A DNA stretch of 64,000 nucleotides from Nomia melanderi (Eukaryota; Arthropoda; Insecta; Hymenoptera; Halictidae), in NCBI RefSeq assembly GCF_051020985.1, contig NW_027475143.1, forward strand, positions 496,001 to 560,000, written 5' to 3'. Position numbers and translations under genes: made by a program. This document shows, piece after piece, positions 38,241-51,473 of this stretch. The notes beneath the pieces were generated by a model. That model was not told where the DNA came from and made no database searches. It saw only the letters and a program-made list of their open reading frames with translations. The stretch's first letter is position 1. Each line of letters opens with the position of its first letter.

Positions 38241-39257
38241 GGCGCAATAAATCAAAGTGCATTGTCTGCAGGAAGCCTTGGCGCATGAATCTGTTCAGCG
38301 GGATCAACCTCGGGCCACGAGGGACCGGGAAAACCATCGACACATGGGGCCGGAGTGTCAGGGTCAAGGAAAAATCCAATATATATCTGGTGATATCTCG
38401 GGTGATATTAGAGATAGCGCAATAAATCAACGTGCATTGTCTGCAGGAGGCCCTGGTGCATGAATCTGTTCAGCGGGAACGACCTCGGACCAGCAGGGAC
38501 CGAGAAAACCACCGTCTCATCTGGCCTGACTGTCAGGGTGAGGGAAAAATCCAATATATATCTGGTCATATCTCGGGTGCTATTAGAGATAGCGAAATAA
38601 ATCAAAGTTCATTGTCTGCAGGAGGCCCTAGCGCATGAATCTGAGCAGCGGGAAGGACCTCGGTCCACCAGGCGCCGAGAAAACCACCGTCTCATGGGGT
38701 CGGACACTCAGGGTCAGGGAAAAATCCAATATATATCTGGAGATATCTCGGGTGCTATTACAGATAGCGCAATAAATCAAAGTGCATTGTCTGTAGGGGG
38801 CCCTGGCGCATGAATCTGTGCAGCGGGATCGACCTCGGACCACCAGGGGCCGAGAAAACCACCGTCTCATGGGGCCGGACTGTCAGGGTCAGGAGAAAAT
38901 CCAATATAAATCTGGTGATATCTCGGGTGCTATTAAAGATAGCGCACTAAACCAAAGAGAATTATCTGCAGGAGGCCCTGGCGCACGAATCTGTGCAGCG
39001 GGAACGACCTCGGACCACCAGGGGCCGAGAAAACCACCGTCTCATGGGGTCGGTCACTCAGGGTCAGGGACAAATCCAATATATATCTGGTGATATCTCG
39101 GGTGATATTACAGATAGCGCAACAAACCAAAGTGCATTGTCTGCAGGAGGCCCTGGCGCATGAATCTGTGCAGCGGGAACGACCTCGGACCACCAGGGGC
39201 CGAGAAGACCACAGTCTCTTGGGGCCGGACACTCAGGGTCAGGGAAAAATCCAATAT

Positions 39258-41215
39258 ATATCTGGTGATATCTCGGGTGCTATTAGGGATAGCGCAATAA
39301 ATCAAAGTGCATTGTCTGTAGGAGGCCCTGGCGCATGGATCTGTGCAGTGGGATCGACCTCGGACCTCCAGGGGCTGAGAAAACCACCGTCTCATGGGGC
39401 CGGACACTCAGGGTCAGGGGAACATCCAATATATATATGGTGATATCTCGGGTGCTATTACAGATAGCGCAATAAATCAAAGTGCATTGTCTGTAGGAGG
39501 CCCTGGCGCATGAATCTGTGCAGCGGGATCTACCTCGGACCACCAGGGGCCGAGAAAATCACCCTCTCATGGGGCCGGAGGGTCAGGGTCAGGGAAAAAT
39601 CCAATATATATCTGGTGATATCACGGGTGCTATTAGAGATGGCGCAATAAATCAAAGTGAATTATCTGCAGGAGGCCCTGGCGCATGAATCTGTGCAGCG
39701 GCAACGACCTCGCACCACCTGGGTCCGAGAGAATCACCGTCACATGGGGCCAGACTGTCAGGGTCAGGCAAAAATCCAATATATATCTGGTGATATCTCG
39801 CGTGCTCTTACAGATAGCGCAATAAATCAAAGTGCATTGTCTGTAGGAGGCCCTGGCCCATGAATCTGTGCAGCGGGAACGACCTAGGACCACCAGGGGC
39901 CGAGAAAACCACAGTCTCATGGTGCCGGACACTCAGGGTCAGGGAAAAATCCAATATATATCTGGTGATATCTCGGGTGCTATTACAGATAGCTCAATAA
40001 ATCAAAGTGCATTTTCTGCAGGAGGCCCTGGCGCATGAATCTGTGCAGCGGGAACGACCTCGGACCAGCAGGGGCCGAGAAAACCACCGTCTCATGGGGT
40101 CGGACACACAGGGTCAGGGAAAAATCCAATATATATCTGGTGATATCTCGGGTGCTATTACAGATAGCGAAATAAATCAAAGTGAATTGTCTGCAGGAGG
40201 CCCTGGCGCATGAATCGGTGCAGCGGGAACGACCTCGGACCACCAGGGGCCGAGAAAACCACCGTCTCATGGGGCCGGACACTCAGGGTCAGGGGAAAAC
40301 CCAATATATATATGGTGATATCTCGGGTGCTATTACAGAAAGCGCAATAAACCAAAGTGAGTTGTCTGCAGGAAGCCTTGGCGCATGAATCTGTTCAGCG
40401 GGATCGACCTCGGAAAACCAGGAGCCGAGAAAACCAGCGTCTCATGGGGTCGGACACTCAGGGTCAGGGAAAAATCCAATACACATCTGGTGATATCTCG
40501 GGTGCTATTACAGATAGCGCAATAAATCAAAGTGCATTGTCTGTAGGAGATCCTGGCGCATGAATCTGTGCAGCGGGATCGACATCGGACCACGAGGGAC
40601 CGAGAAAACCACCGTCTCATGGGGACGGACACTCAGGGTCAGGGAAAAATCCAATATAAATCTGGTGATATCTCTGGTGCTATTACAGATGGCGCAATAA
40701 ATCAAAGTGCATTGTCTGCAGGAAGCCTTGGCGCATGAATCTGTTCAGCGGGATCGACCTCGGGCCACGAGGGACCGGGAAAACCATCGACACATGGGGC
40801 CGGAGTGTCAGGGTCAAGGAAAAATCCAATATATATCTGGTGATATCTCGGGTGATATTAGAGATAGCGCAATAAATCAAATTGCATTGTCTGCAGGAAG
40901 CCTTGGCGCATGAATCTGTGCAGCGGGAACGACCTCGGACAACCAGGGGCCGACAAAACCACCGTCACATGGGGTCGGACACTCAGGGTCAGGGAAAGAT
41001 CCAATATATATCTGGTGATATCTCGGGTGCTATTAGAGATAGCGCATTAAACCAAAGTACATTGTCTGTAGGAGGCCCGGGCGCATGAATCTGTGCTGCG
41101 GGAACGACCTCGGACCACCAGGGGCCGAGAAAATCACCGTCTCATGGGGCCGGACTGTCAGGGTCAGGGAAAAATCCAATATATATCTGGTGATATCTCG
41201 GGTGCTATTACAGAT
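39258..41215 (+). repeat. Region V block, second copy (offset 2975)
   Basis: This is the downstream partner of 36283-38240. It runs on into about 40272-42496, which itself recurs 11202 bp later. The copies part at 41216, where AGATAGCGC replaces AGATGGCGC. Confidence 0.87.
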
Positions 41216-42496
41216 AGCGCAATAAATCAAAGTGCATTGTCTGCAGGATGCCATGGCGCATGAGTCTGTGCAGCGGGATCGACATCGGACCACGAGGGAC
41301 CGAGAAAACCACCGTCTCATGGGGACGGACACTCAGGGTCAGGGAAAAATCCAATATAAATCTGGTGATATCTCGGGTGCTATTACAGATGGCGCAATAA
41401 ATCAAAGTTCATTGTCTGCAGGAAGCCTTGGCGCATGAATCTGTTCAGCGGGATCGACCTCGGGCCACGAGGGACCGGGAAAACCATCGACACATGGAGC
41501 CGGAGTGTCAGGGTCAAGGAAAAATCCAATATATATCTGGTGATATCTCGGGTGATATTAGAGATAGCGCAATAAATCAAAGTGCATTGTCTGGAGGAGG
41601 CCCTGGAGCATGAATCTGTGCAGCGGGAACGATCTCGGACCACCAGGGGCCGAGAAAACCACCGTCTCATGGGGCCGGACTGTCAGGGTCAAGGAAAAAT
41701 TCAATATATATCTGGTGATATCTCGGGTGCTATTACAGATAGCGCAATAAATCAAATTGCATTGTCTGCAGGAAGCCTTGGCGCATGAATCTGTGCAGCG
41801 GGAACGACCTCGGACCACCAGGGGCCGACAAAACCACCGTCACATGGGGTCGGACACTCAGGGTCAGGGAAAGATCCAATATATATATGGTGATATCTCG
41901 GGTGCTATTACAGAAAGCGCAATAAATGAAAGTGCATTGTCTGTAGGAGGCCCTGGCGCATGAATCCGTGCAGCGGGATCGGCCTCGGACCACCAGGGGC
42001 CGAGAAAATTACAGATATTCGGAATCCGTCACCCAAGGTCATGTATAAATCCAGCATATATCTGGTGATATCTCGGGTGCTATTACAGATAGCGCAATAA
42101 ACCAAAGTGAATTGTCTGCAGGAAGCCTTGGCGCATGAATCTGTTCAGCGGGATCGACCTCGGACCACCAGGGGCCGAGAAAACTACGGTCTCATGGTGC
42201 CGGACACTCAGGGTCTGTGAAAAATCCAATATATATCTGGTTATATCTCGGGTGCTATTAGAGATAGCGCAAAAAATCAAAGTGAATTATTTGCAGGAAG
42301 CCTTGGCGCATGAATCTGTTCAGCGGGATCATCCTCGGACCACGAGGGACCGAGAAAACCATCGACACATGGGGTCGGACTGTCAGGGTCAGGGAAAAAT
42401 CCAATATATATCTGGTGATATCTCGGGTGCTATTAGAGATAGCGCATTAAACCAAAGTACATTGTCTGTAGGAGGCCCGGGCGCATGAATCTGTGC
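40272..42496 (+). repeat. 2.2-kb block, first copy (offset 11202)
   Basis: It recurs at 51474-53698 (64 monomers plus 2 bp) with scattered differences, for example GTCTGTGAAAAATCC at 42214 against GTCTGGGAAAAATCC, and GCAAAAAATC against GCAATAAATC near 42272. The copies are separated by unrelated higher-order blocks, so this is a dispersed rather than tandem duplication. Confidence 0.83.
42009..42055 (+). repeat. Box-diverged monomer, copy 2
   Basis: It has the common form, with TCACCCAAGGTCATGTATAA. It follows a monomer with ATATATATATGG and CAGAAAGCGCAATAAATG and precedes one with GCCTTGGCGCATGAATCTG then TTCAGCG. That three-unit cassette is the usual context. The same cassette recurs at 53211. 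Confidence 0.9.
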
Positions 42497-43583
42497 AGCG
42501 GGATCGACCTCGGACCACGTGGGACCGAGAAAACCATCGGCACATGGGGCCGGACTGTCAGGGTCAAGGAAAAATCCAATATATATCTGGTGATATCTCG
42601 GGTGCTATTAGAGATAGCGCAATAAATCAAAGCGCGTTGTCTGTAGGAGGCCCTGACGCATGAATCTGTGCAGCGGGATCGACCTCGAACAACCAGGGGC
42701 CGAGAAAATCACCGTCTCATGGGGCCGGAATCTCAGGGTCAAGGAAAAATCCAATACATATCTGGTGATATCTCGGGTGCTATTAGAGATAGCGCAATAA
42801 ACCAAAGTACATTGTCTGTTGGAGGCCCGGGCGCATGAATCTCTGCAGCGGGAACGACCTCGGATCACCAGGGGCCGAGAAAACTACCGTCTCATGGGGC
42901 CGGACACTCAGGGTCAGGGGAAAATCCCATATAAATCTGGTGATATCGCGGGTGCTATTACAGATAGCGCAATAAATCAAAGTGCATTGTCTGCAGGAGG
43001 CCCAGGCGCATGAATCTGTGCACTTGGAACGACCTCGGACCACCAGGGGCCGAGAAAACCACCGTCTCATGGGGTCGGACTGTCAGGGTCAGGGAAAAAT
43101 CCAATATATATCTGATGATATCTCGGGTGCTATTAGAGAAAGCGCAATAAATCAAAGTGCATTGTCTGCAGGAGGCCCTGGCGCATGAATCTGTGCTGCG
43201 GGAACGACCTCGGACCTCCAGGGGCCGAGGAACCTACCGTCTCATGGGGTCGGACACTCAGGGTCAGGGAAAAATCCAATACACATCTGGTGATATCTCG
43301 GGTGCTGTTACAGATAGCGCAATAAATCAAAGTGCATTGTCTGTAGGAGATCCAGGCGCATGAATCTGTGCAGCGGGAACGACCTCGGACCACCAGGGGC
43401 CGACAAAACCACCGTCACATGGGGTCGGACACACAGGGTCAGGGAAAAATCCAATATATATATGGTGATATCTCGGGTGCTATTACAGAAAGCGCAATAA
43501 ATGAAAGTGCATTGTCTGTAGGAGGCCCTGGCGCATGAATCTGTGCAGCGGGATCGGCCTCGGACCACCAGGGGCCGAGAAAA

Positions 43584-43630
43584 TTACAGATATTCGGAAT
43601 CCGTCACCCAAGGTCATGTATAAATCCAGC
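43584..43630 (+). repeat. Box-diverged monomer, copy 3
   Basis: This is the first of two copies inside 2801-bp unit 1. It is followed by the TTCAGGGTGATCATCC monomer instead of the TTCAGCGGGATCG one. Confidence 0.9.
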
Positions 43631-44458
43631 ATATATCTGGTGATATCTCGGGTGCTATTAGAGATAGCGCAATAAATCAAAGTGAATTATCTGCAGCAAG
43701 CCTTGGCGCATGAATCTGTTCAGGGTGATCATCCTCGGACCACGAGGGACCGAGAAAACCATCGACACATGGGGTCGGACTGTCAGGGTCAAAGAAAAAT
43801 CCAATATATATCTGGTGATATCTCTGGTGCTATTAGAGATAGCGCAATAAATCAAAGTGCATATTCTGCAGGAGGCCCTGGCGCATGAATCTGTGCAGCG
43901 GGATCGACCTCTGACCTCGAGGGGCCGAGAAAACCATCGACACATGGGGCCGGACTGTCAGGGTCAAGGAAAAATCCAATATATGTCGGGTGATATCTCG
44001 GGTGCTATTAGAGATAGCGCAATAAATCAAAGTGCATTGTCTGCAGGAGGCCCTAGCGCATGAATCTGTGCAGCGGGAACGATCTCGGACCACCAGGGGC
44101 CGAGAAAACCACCGTCTCATGGGGCCGGACTGTCAGGGTCAAGGAAAAATTCAATATATATCTGGTGATATCTCGGGTGCTATTACAAATAGCGCAATAA
44201 ATCAAATTGCATTGTCTGCAGGAAGCCTTGGCGCATGAATCTGTGCAGCGGGAACGACCTCGGACCACCAGGGGCCGACAAAACCACCGTCACATGGGGT
44301 CGGACACTCAGGGTCAGGGAAAGATCCAATATATATATGGTGATATCTCGGGTGCTATTACAGAAAGCGCAATAAATGAAAGTGCATTGTCTGTAGGAGG
44401 CCCTGGCGCATGAATCTGTGCAGCGGGATCGGCCTCGGACCACCAGGGGCCGAGAAAA

Positions 44459-44505
44459 TTACAGATATTCGGAATCCGTCACCCAAGGTCATGTATAAAT
44501 CCAGC
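44459..44505 (+). repeat. Box-diverged monomer, copy 4
   Basis: It lies 875 bp (5 monomers) after copy 3 within 2801-bp unit 1. It is followed by a unit with GGAAGCATTGGCGC and CTTTTCAGCG. Confidence 0.9.
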
Positions 44506-46384
44506 ATATATCTGGTGATATCTCGGGTGCTATTACAGATAGCGCAATAAACCAAAGTGAATTGTCTGCAGGAAGCATTGGCGCATGAATCTTTTCAGCG
44601 GGATCGACCTCGGACCACCAGGGGCCGAGAAAACTACGGTCTCATGGTGCCGGACACTCAGGGTCTGGGAAAAATCCAATATATATCTGGTGATATCTCG
44701 GGTGCTATTACAGATAGCGCAATAAATCAAAGTGCATTGTCTGTAACAGGCACTGGCGCATGAATCCGTGCAGCGGGATCGTCCTCGGACCACGAGGGAC
44801 CGAGAAAACCATCGGCACATGGGGCCGGACTGTCAGGGTCAAGGAAAGATCCAATATATATCTGGTGATATCTCGGGTGCTATTACAGATAGCGCAATAA
44901 ATCAAAGTGCATTGTCTGCAGGAGGCCCTAGCGCAAGGAATCTGTGCAGCGGGAACGACCTCGGACCACCAGGGGCCGAGAAAATCTCCGTCACATGGGG
45001 CCGGACACTCAGGGTCAGGGAAAAATCCAATATATATCTGGTGATATCTCGGGTGCTATTAGAGATAGCGCAATAAACCAAAGTACATTGTCTGTAGGAG
45101 GCCCGGGCGCATGAATCTGTGCTGCGGGATCGACCTCGGACCACCAGGGGCCGAGAAAATCACCGTCTCATGGGGCCGGACTGTCAGGGTCAGGGAAAAA
45201 TCCAATATATATCTGGTGATATCTCGGGTGCTATTACAGATAGCGCAATAAATCAAAGTGCATTGTCTGCAGGATGCCATGGCGCATGAGTCTGTGCAGC
45301 GGGATCGACCTCGGACCACGTGGGACCGAGAAAACCATCGGCACATGGGGCCGGACTGTCAGGGTCAAGGAAAAATCCAATATATATCTGGTGATATCTC
45401 GGGTGCTATTAGAGATAGCGCAATAAATCAAAGCGCGTTGTCTGTAGGAGGCCCTGACGCATGAATCTGTGCAGCGGGATCGACCTCGAACAACCAGGGG
45501 CCGAGAAAATCACCGTCTCATGGGGCCGGAATCTCAGGGTCAAGGAAAAATCCAATACATATCTGGTGATATCTCGGGTGCTATTAGAGATAGCGCAATA
45601 AACCAAAGTACATTGTCTGTTGGAGGCCCGGGCGCATGAATCTCTGCAGCGGGAACGACCTCGGATCACCAGGGGCCGAGAAAACTACCGTCTCATGGGG
45701 CCGGACACTCAGGGTCAGGGGAAAATCCCATATAAATCTGGTGATATCGCGGGTGCTATTACAGATAGCGCAATAAATCAAAGTGCATTGTCTGCAGGAG
45801 GCCCAGGCGCATGAATCTGTGCACTTGGAACGACCTCGGACCACCAGGGGCCGAGAAAACCACCGTCTCATGGGGTCGGACTGTCAGGGTCAGGGAAAAA
45901 TCCAATATATATCTGATGATATCTCGGGTGCTATTAGAGAAAGCGCAATAAATCAAAGTGCATTGTCTGCAGGAGGCCCTGGCGCATGAATCTGTGCTGC
46001 GGGAACGACCTCGGACCTCCAGGGGCCGAGGAACCTACCGTCTCATGGGGTCGGACACTCAGGGTCAGGGAAAAATCCAATACACATCTGGTGATATCTC
46101 GGGTGCTGTTACAGATAGCGCAATAAATCAAAGTGCATTGTCTGTAGGAGATCCAGGCGCATGAATCTGTGCAGCGGGAACGACCTCGGACCACCAGGGG
46201 CCGACAAAACCACCGTCACATGGGGTCGGACACACAGGGTCAGGGAAAAATCCAATATATATATGGTGATATCTCGGGTGCTATTACAGAAAGCGCAATA
46301 AATGAAAGTGCATTGTCTGTAGGAGGCCCTGGCGCATGAATCTGTGCAGCGGGATCGGCCTCGGACCACCAGGGGCCGAGAAAA

Positions 46385-46431
46385 TTACAGATATTCGGAA
46401 TCCGTCACCCAAGGTCATGTATAAATCCAGC
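46385..46431 (+). repeat. Box-diverged monomer, copy 5
   Basis: This is the counterpart of copy 3 in 2801-bp unit 2. Confidence 0.9.
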
Positions 46432-47259
46432 ATATATCTGGTGATATCTCGGGTGCTATTAGAGATAGCGCAATAAATCAAAGTGAATTATCTGCAGCAA
46501 GCCTTGGCGCATGAATCTGTTCAGGGTGATCATCCTCGGACCACGAGGGACCGAGAAAACCATCGACACATGGGGTCGGACTGTCAGGGTCAAAGAAAAA
46601 TCCAATATATATCTGGTGATATCTCTGGTGCTATTAGAGATAGCGCAATAAATCAAAGTGCATATTCTGCAGGAGGCCCTGGCGCATGAATCTGTGCAGC
46701 GGGATCGACCTCTGACCTCGAGGGGCCGAGAAAACCATCGACACATGGGGCCGGACTGTCAGGGTCAAGGAAAAATCCAATATATGTCGGGTGATATCTC
46801 GGGTGCTATTAGAGATAGCGCAATAAATCAAAGTGCATTGTCTGCAGGAGGCCCTAGCGCATGAATCTGTGCAGCGGGAACGATCTCGGACCACCAGGGG
46901 CCGAGAAAACCACCGTCTCATGGGGCCGGACTGTCAGGGTCAAGGAAAAATTCAATATATATCTGGTGATATCTCGGGTGCTATTACAAATAGCGCAATA
47001 AATCAAATTGCATTGTCTGCAGGAAGCCTTGGCGCATGAATCTGTGCAGCGGGAACGACCTCGGACCACCAGGGGCCGACAAAACCACCGTCACATGGGG
47101 TCGGACACTCAGGGTCAGGGAAAGATCCAATATATATATGGTGATATCTCGGGTGCTATTACAGAAAGCGCAATAAATGAAAGTGCATTGTCTGTAGGAG
47201 GCCCTGGCGCATGAATCTGTGCAGCGGGATCGGCCTCGGACCACCAGGGGCCGAGAAAA

Positions 47260-47306
47260 TTACAGATATTCGGAATCCGTCACCCAAGGTCATGTATAAA
47301 TCCAGC
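47260..47306 (+). repeat. Box-diverged monomer, copy 6
   Basis: This is the counterpart of copy 4 in 2801-bp unit 2. Confidence 0.9.
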
Positions 47307-49010
47307 ATATATCTGGTGATATCTCGGGTGCTATTACAGATAGCGCAATAAACCAAAGTGAATTGTCTGCAGGAAGCATTGGCGCATGAATCTTTTCAGC
47401 GGGATCGACCTCGGACCACCAGGGGCCGAGAAAACTACGGTCTCATGGTGCCGGACACTCAGGGTCTGGGAAAAATCCAATATATATCTGGTGATATCTC
47501 GGGTGCTATTACAGATAGCGCAATAAATCAAAGTGCATTGTCTGTAACAGGCACTGGCGCATGAATCCGTGCAGCGGGATCGTCCTCGGACCACGAGGGA
47601 CCGAGAAAACCATCGGCACATGGGGCCGGACTGTCAGGGTCAAGGAAAAATCCAATATATATCTGGTGATATCTCGGGTGCTATTACAGATAGCGCAATA
47701 AATCAAAGTGCATTGTCTGCAGGAGGCCCTAGCGCAAGGAATCTGTGCAGCGGGAACGACCTCGGACCACCAGGGGCCGAGAAAATCTCCGTCACATGGG
47801 GCCGGACACTCAGGGTCAGGGAAAAATCCAATATATATCTGGTGATATCTCGGGTGCTATTAGAGATAGCGCAATAAACCAAAGTACATTGTCTGTAGGA
47901 GGCCCGGGCGCATGAATCTGTGCTGCGGGATCGACCTCGGACCACCAGGGGCCGAGAAAATCACCGTCTCATGGGGCCGGACTGTCAGGGTCAGGGAAAA
48001 ATCCAATATATATCTGGTGATATCTCGGGTGCTATTACAGATAGCGCAATAAATCAAAGTGCATTGTCTGTAACAGGCACTGGCGCATGAAGCCGTGCAG
48101 CGGGATCGACCTCGGACCACGACGGACCGAGAAAACCATCGGCACATGGGGCCGGACTGTCAGGGTCAAGGAAAAATCCAATATATATCTGGTGATATCT
48201 CGGGTGCTATTAGAGATAGCGAAATAAATCAAAGTTCATTGTCTGCAGGAGGCCCTAGCGCATGAATCTGTGCAGCGGGATCGACCTCGGACCTCGAGGG
48301 GCCGAGAAAACCATCGACACATGGGGCCGGACTGTCAGGGTCAAGGAAAAATCCAATATATGTCGGGTGATATCTCGGGTGCTATTAGAGATAGCGCATT
48401 AAACCAAAGTACATTGTCTGTAGGAGGCCCGGGCGCATGAATCTGTGCTGCGGGAACGACCTCGGACCACCAGGGGCCGAGAAAATCACCGTCTCATGGG
48501 GCCGGACTGTCAGGGTCAGGGAAAAATCCAATATATATCTGGTGATATCTCGGGTGCTATTACAGATAGCGCAATAAATCAAAGTGCATTGTCTGTAACA
48601 GGCACTGGCGCATGAAGCCGTGCAGCGGGATCGACCTCGGACCACGTGGGACCGAGAAAACCATCGGCACATGGGGCCGGACTGTCAGGGTCAAGGAAAA
48701 ATCCAATATATATCTGGTGATATCTCGGGTGCTATTAGAGATAGCGCAATAAATCAAAGCGCGTTGTCTGTAGGAGGCCCTGACGCATGAATCTGTGCAG
48801 CGGGATCGACCTCGAACAACCAGGGGCCGAGAAAATCACCGTCTCATGGGGCCGGAATCTCAGGGTCAGGGAAAAATCCAATACATATCTGGTGATATCT
48901 CGGGTGCTATTAGAGATAGCGCAATAAATCAAAGTGCATTGTCTGCAGGAGGCCCAGGCGCATGAATCTGTGCAGCGGGATCGGCCTCGGACCACCAGGG
49001 GCCGAGAAAA

Positions 49011-49057
49011 TTACAGATATTCGGAATCCGTCACCCAAGGTCATGTATAAATCCAGC
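49011..49057 (+). repeat. Box-diverged monomer, copy 7
   Basis: Its upstream neighbour is a GGCCCAGGCGCATG unit rather than the CAGAAAGCGC unit, so the cassette has been recombined on its left side. Confidence 0.9.
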
Positions 49058-50410
49058 ATATATCTGGTGATATCTCGGGTGCTATTAGAGATAGCGCAAT
49101 AAATCAAAGTGAATTATCTGCAGCAAGCCTTGGCGCATGAATCTGTTCAGGGTGATCATCCTCGGACCACGAGGGACCGAGAAAACCATCGACACATGGG
49201 GTCGGACTGTCAGGGTCAAAGAAAAATCCAATATATATCTGGTGATATCTCTGGTGCTATTAGAGATAGCGCAATAAATCAAAGTGCATATTCTGCAGGA
49301 TGCCCTGGCGCATGAATCTCTGCAGCGGGAACGACCTCGGACCGCCAGGGGCCGAGAAAACTACCGTCTCATTGGGCCGGACATTCAGGGACAGGGAAAA
49401 ATCCAATATATGTCTGGTGATATCTCGGATGCTATTACAGATAGCGCAATAAATCAAAGTGCATTGTCTGCAGGAGGCCCTGGCCCATGAATCTGTGCAG
49501 CGGGAACGACCTCGGACCACCAGGGGCCGAGAAAACTACCGTCTCATGGGGCCGGACACTCAGTGTCAGGGAAAAATCCAATATATATCTGGTGATATCT
49601 CGGGTGCTATTAGAGATAGCGCAACAAACCAAAGTGCATTGTCTGCAGGAGGCCCTGGCGCATGAATCTGTGCAGCGGGAACGACCTCGGACCACCAGGG
49701 GCCGAGAAAACCACCGTCTAATGGGGTCGGACACTCAGGGTCAGGGAAAAATCCAATATATATCTGGTGATATGTCGCGTGCTCTTACAGATAGCGCAAT
49801 AAATCAAAGTGCATTGTCTGTAGGAGGCCCTGGCGCATGAATCTGTGCAGCGGGATCGACCTCGGACCACCAGGGGCCGAGAAAATCACCGTCCGATGGG
49901 GCCGGACTGTCAGTGTCAGGGAAAAATCCAATATATATCTGTTGATATCTCGGGTGCTATTAGAGATAACGAAATAAATCAAAGTGCATTGTCTGCAGGA
50001 GGCCCTGGCGCATGAATCTGTGCAGCGGGATCGGCCTCGGACCACCAGGGGCCGAGAAAATTACCGTCTCATAGGGCCGGACTGTCAGGGTCAGGGAAAA
50101 ATCCAATACACATCTGGTGATATCTCGGGTGCTGTTACAGATAGCGCAATAAATCAAAGTGCATTGTCTGTAGGAGATCCTGGCGCATGAATCTGTGCAG
50201 CGGGAACGACCTCGGACCACCAGGGGCCGACAAAACCACCGTCACATGGGGTCGGACACACAGGGTCAGGGAAAAATCCAATATATATATGGTGATATCT
50301 CGGGTGCTATTACAGAAAGCGCAATAAATGAAAGTGCATTGTCTGTAGGAGGCCCTGGCGCATGAATCTGTGCAGCGGGATCGGCCTCGGACCACCAGGG
50401 GCCGAGAAAA

Positions 50411-50457
50411 TTACAGATATTCGGAATCCGTCACCCAAGGTCATGTATAAATCCAGC
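50411..50457 (+). repeat. Box-diverged monomer, copy 8
   Basis: It has the usual CAGAAAGCGC neighbour upstream and the TTCAGGGTGATCATCC neighbour downstream, like copy 3. Confidence 0.9.
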
Positions 50458-51473
50458 ATATATCTGGTGATATCTCGGGTGCTATTAGAGATAGCGCAAT
50501 AAATCAAAGTGAATTATCTGCAGCAAGCCTTGGCGCATGAATCTGTTCAGGGTGATCATCCTCGGACCACGAGGGACCGAGAAAACCATCGACACATGGG
50601 GTCGGACTGTCAGGGTCAAAGAAAAATCCAATATATATCTGGTGATATCTCTGGTGCTATTAGAGATAGCGCAATAAATCAAAGTGCATATTCTGCAGGA
50701 GGCCCTGGCCCATGAATCTGTGCTGCGGGAACGACCTCGCACCACCTGGGGCCGAGAGAATCACCGTCTCATGGGGCCAGACTGTCAGGGTCAGGTAAAA
50801 ATCCAATATATATCTGGTGACATCTCGCGTGCTCTTACAGATAGCGCGATAAATCAAAGTGCATTGTCTGCAGGATGCCCTGGCGCATGAATCTGCGCAG
50901 CGGGAACGACCTCGGACCACCAGGGGCCGAGAAAACTACCGTCTCATGGGGCCGGACATTCAGGGACAGGGAAAAATCCAATATATGTCTGGTGATATCT
51001 CGGATGCTATTACAGATAGCGCAATAAATCAAAGTGCATTGTCTGCAGGAGGCCCTGGCCCATGAATCTGTGCAGCGGGAACGACCTCGGACCACCAGGG
51101 GCCGAGAAAACTACCGTCTCATGGGGCCGGACACTCAGTGTCAGGGAAAAATCCAATATATATCTGGTGATATCTCGGGTGCTATTAGAGATAGCGCAAC
51201 AAACCAAAGTGCATTGTCTGCAGGAGGCCCTGGCGCATGAATCTGTGCAGCGGGAACGACCTCGGACCACCAGGGGCCGAGAAAACCACCGTCTAATGGG
51301 GTCGGACACTCAGGGTCAGGGAAAAATCCAATATATATCTGGTGATATGTCGCGTGCTCTTACAGATAGCGCAATAAATCAAAGTGCATTGTCTGTAGGA
51401 GGCCCTGGCGCATGAATCTGTGCAGCGGGATCGACCTCGGACCACCAGGGGCCGAGAAAATCACCGTCCGATG

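Larger units (their letters stand above)
42490..45290 (+). repeat. 2801-bp higher-order repeat unit, copy 1 (16 monomers + 1 bp)
   Basis: It matches the next unit throughout at offset 2801. The extra base is the GCGCAAGGAATCTG variant (usual GCGCATGAATCTG) at 44934. It contains two box-diverged monomers (43584 and 44459). Other private variants shared by all copies are GTGCACTTGGAACG near 43017, TTCAGGGTGATCATCC near 43720 and CTGTAACAGGCACTGG near 44742. Confidence 0.9.
45291..48068 (+). repeat. 2801-bp higher-order repeat unit, copy 2
   Basis: This is the direct tandem neighbour of copy 1. It stays parallel to about 48068, where CTGTAACAGG replaces CTGCAGGATG. One difference seen is AAGGAAAGATCC near 44842 against AAGGAAAAATCC near 47643. 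Confidence 0.9.

Noticed and set aside
41395..41462. RNA polymerase III promoter: A-box-like phase 106-116 and B-box-like GGATCGACCTC about 60 bp later
   Set aside because: The B-box match is about 8 of 11 and only in the GGATCG subtypes. The A-box match is poor (about 6 of 9), there is no T-run terminator at a consistent site, and no tRNA fold is visible.
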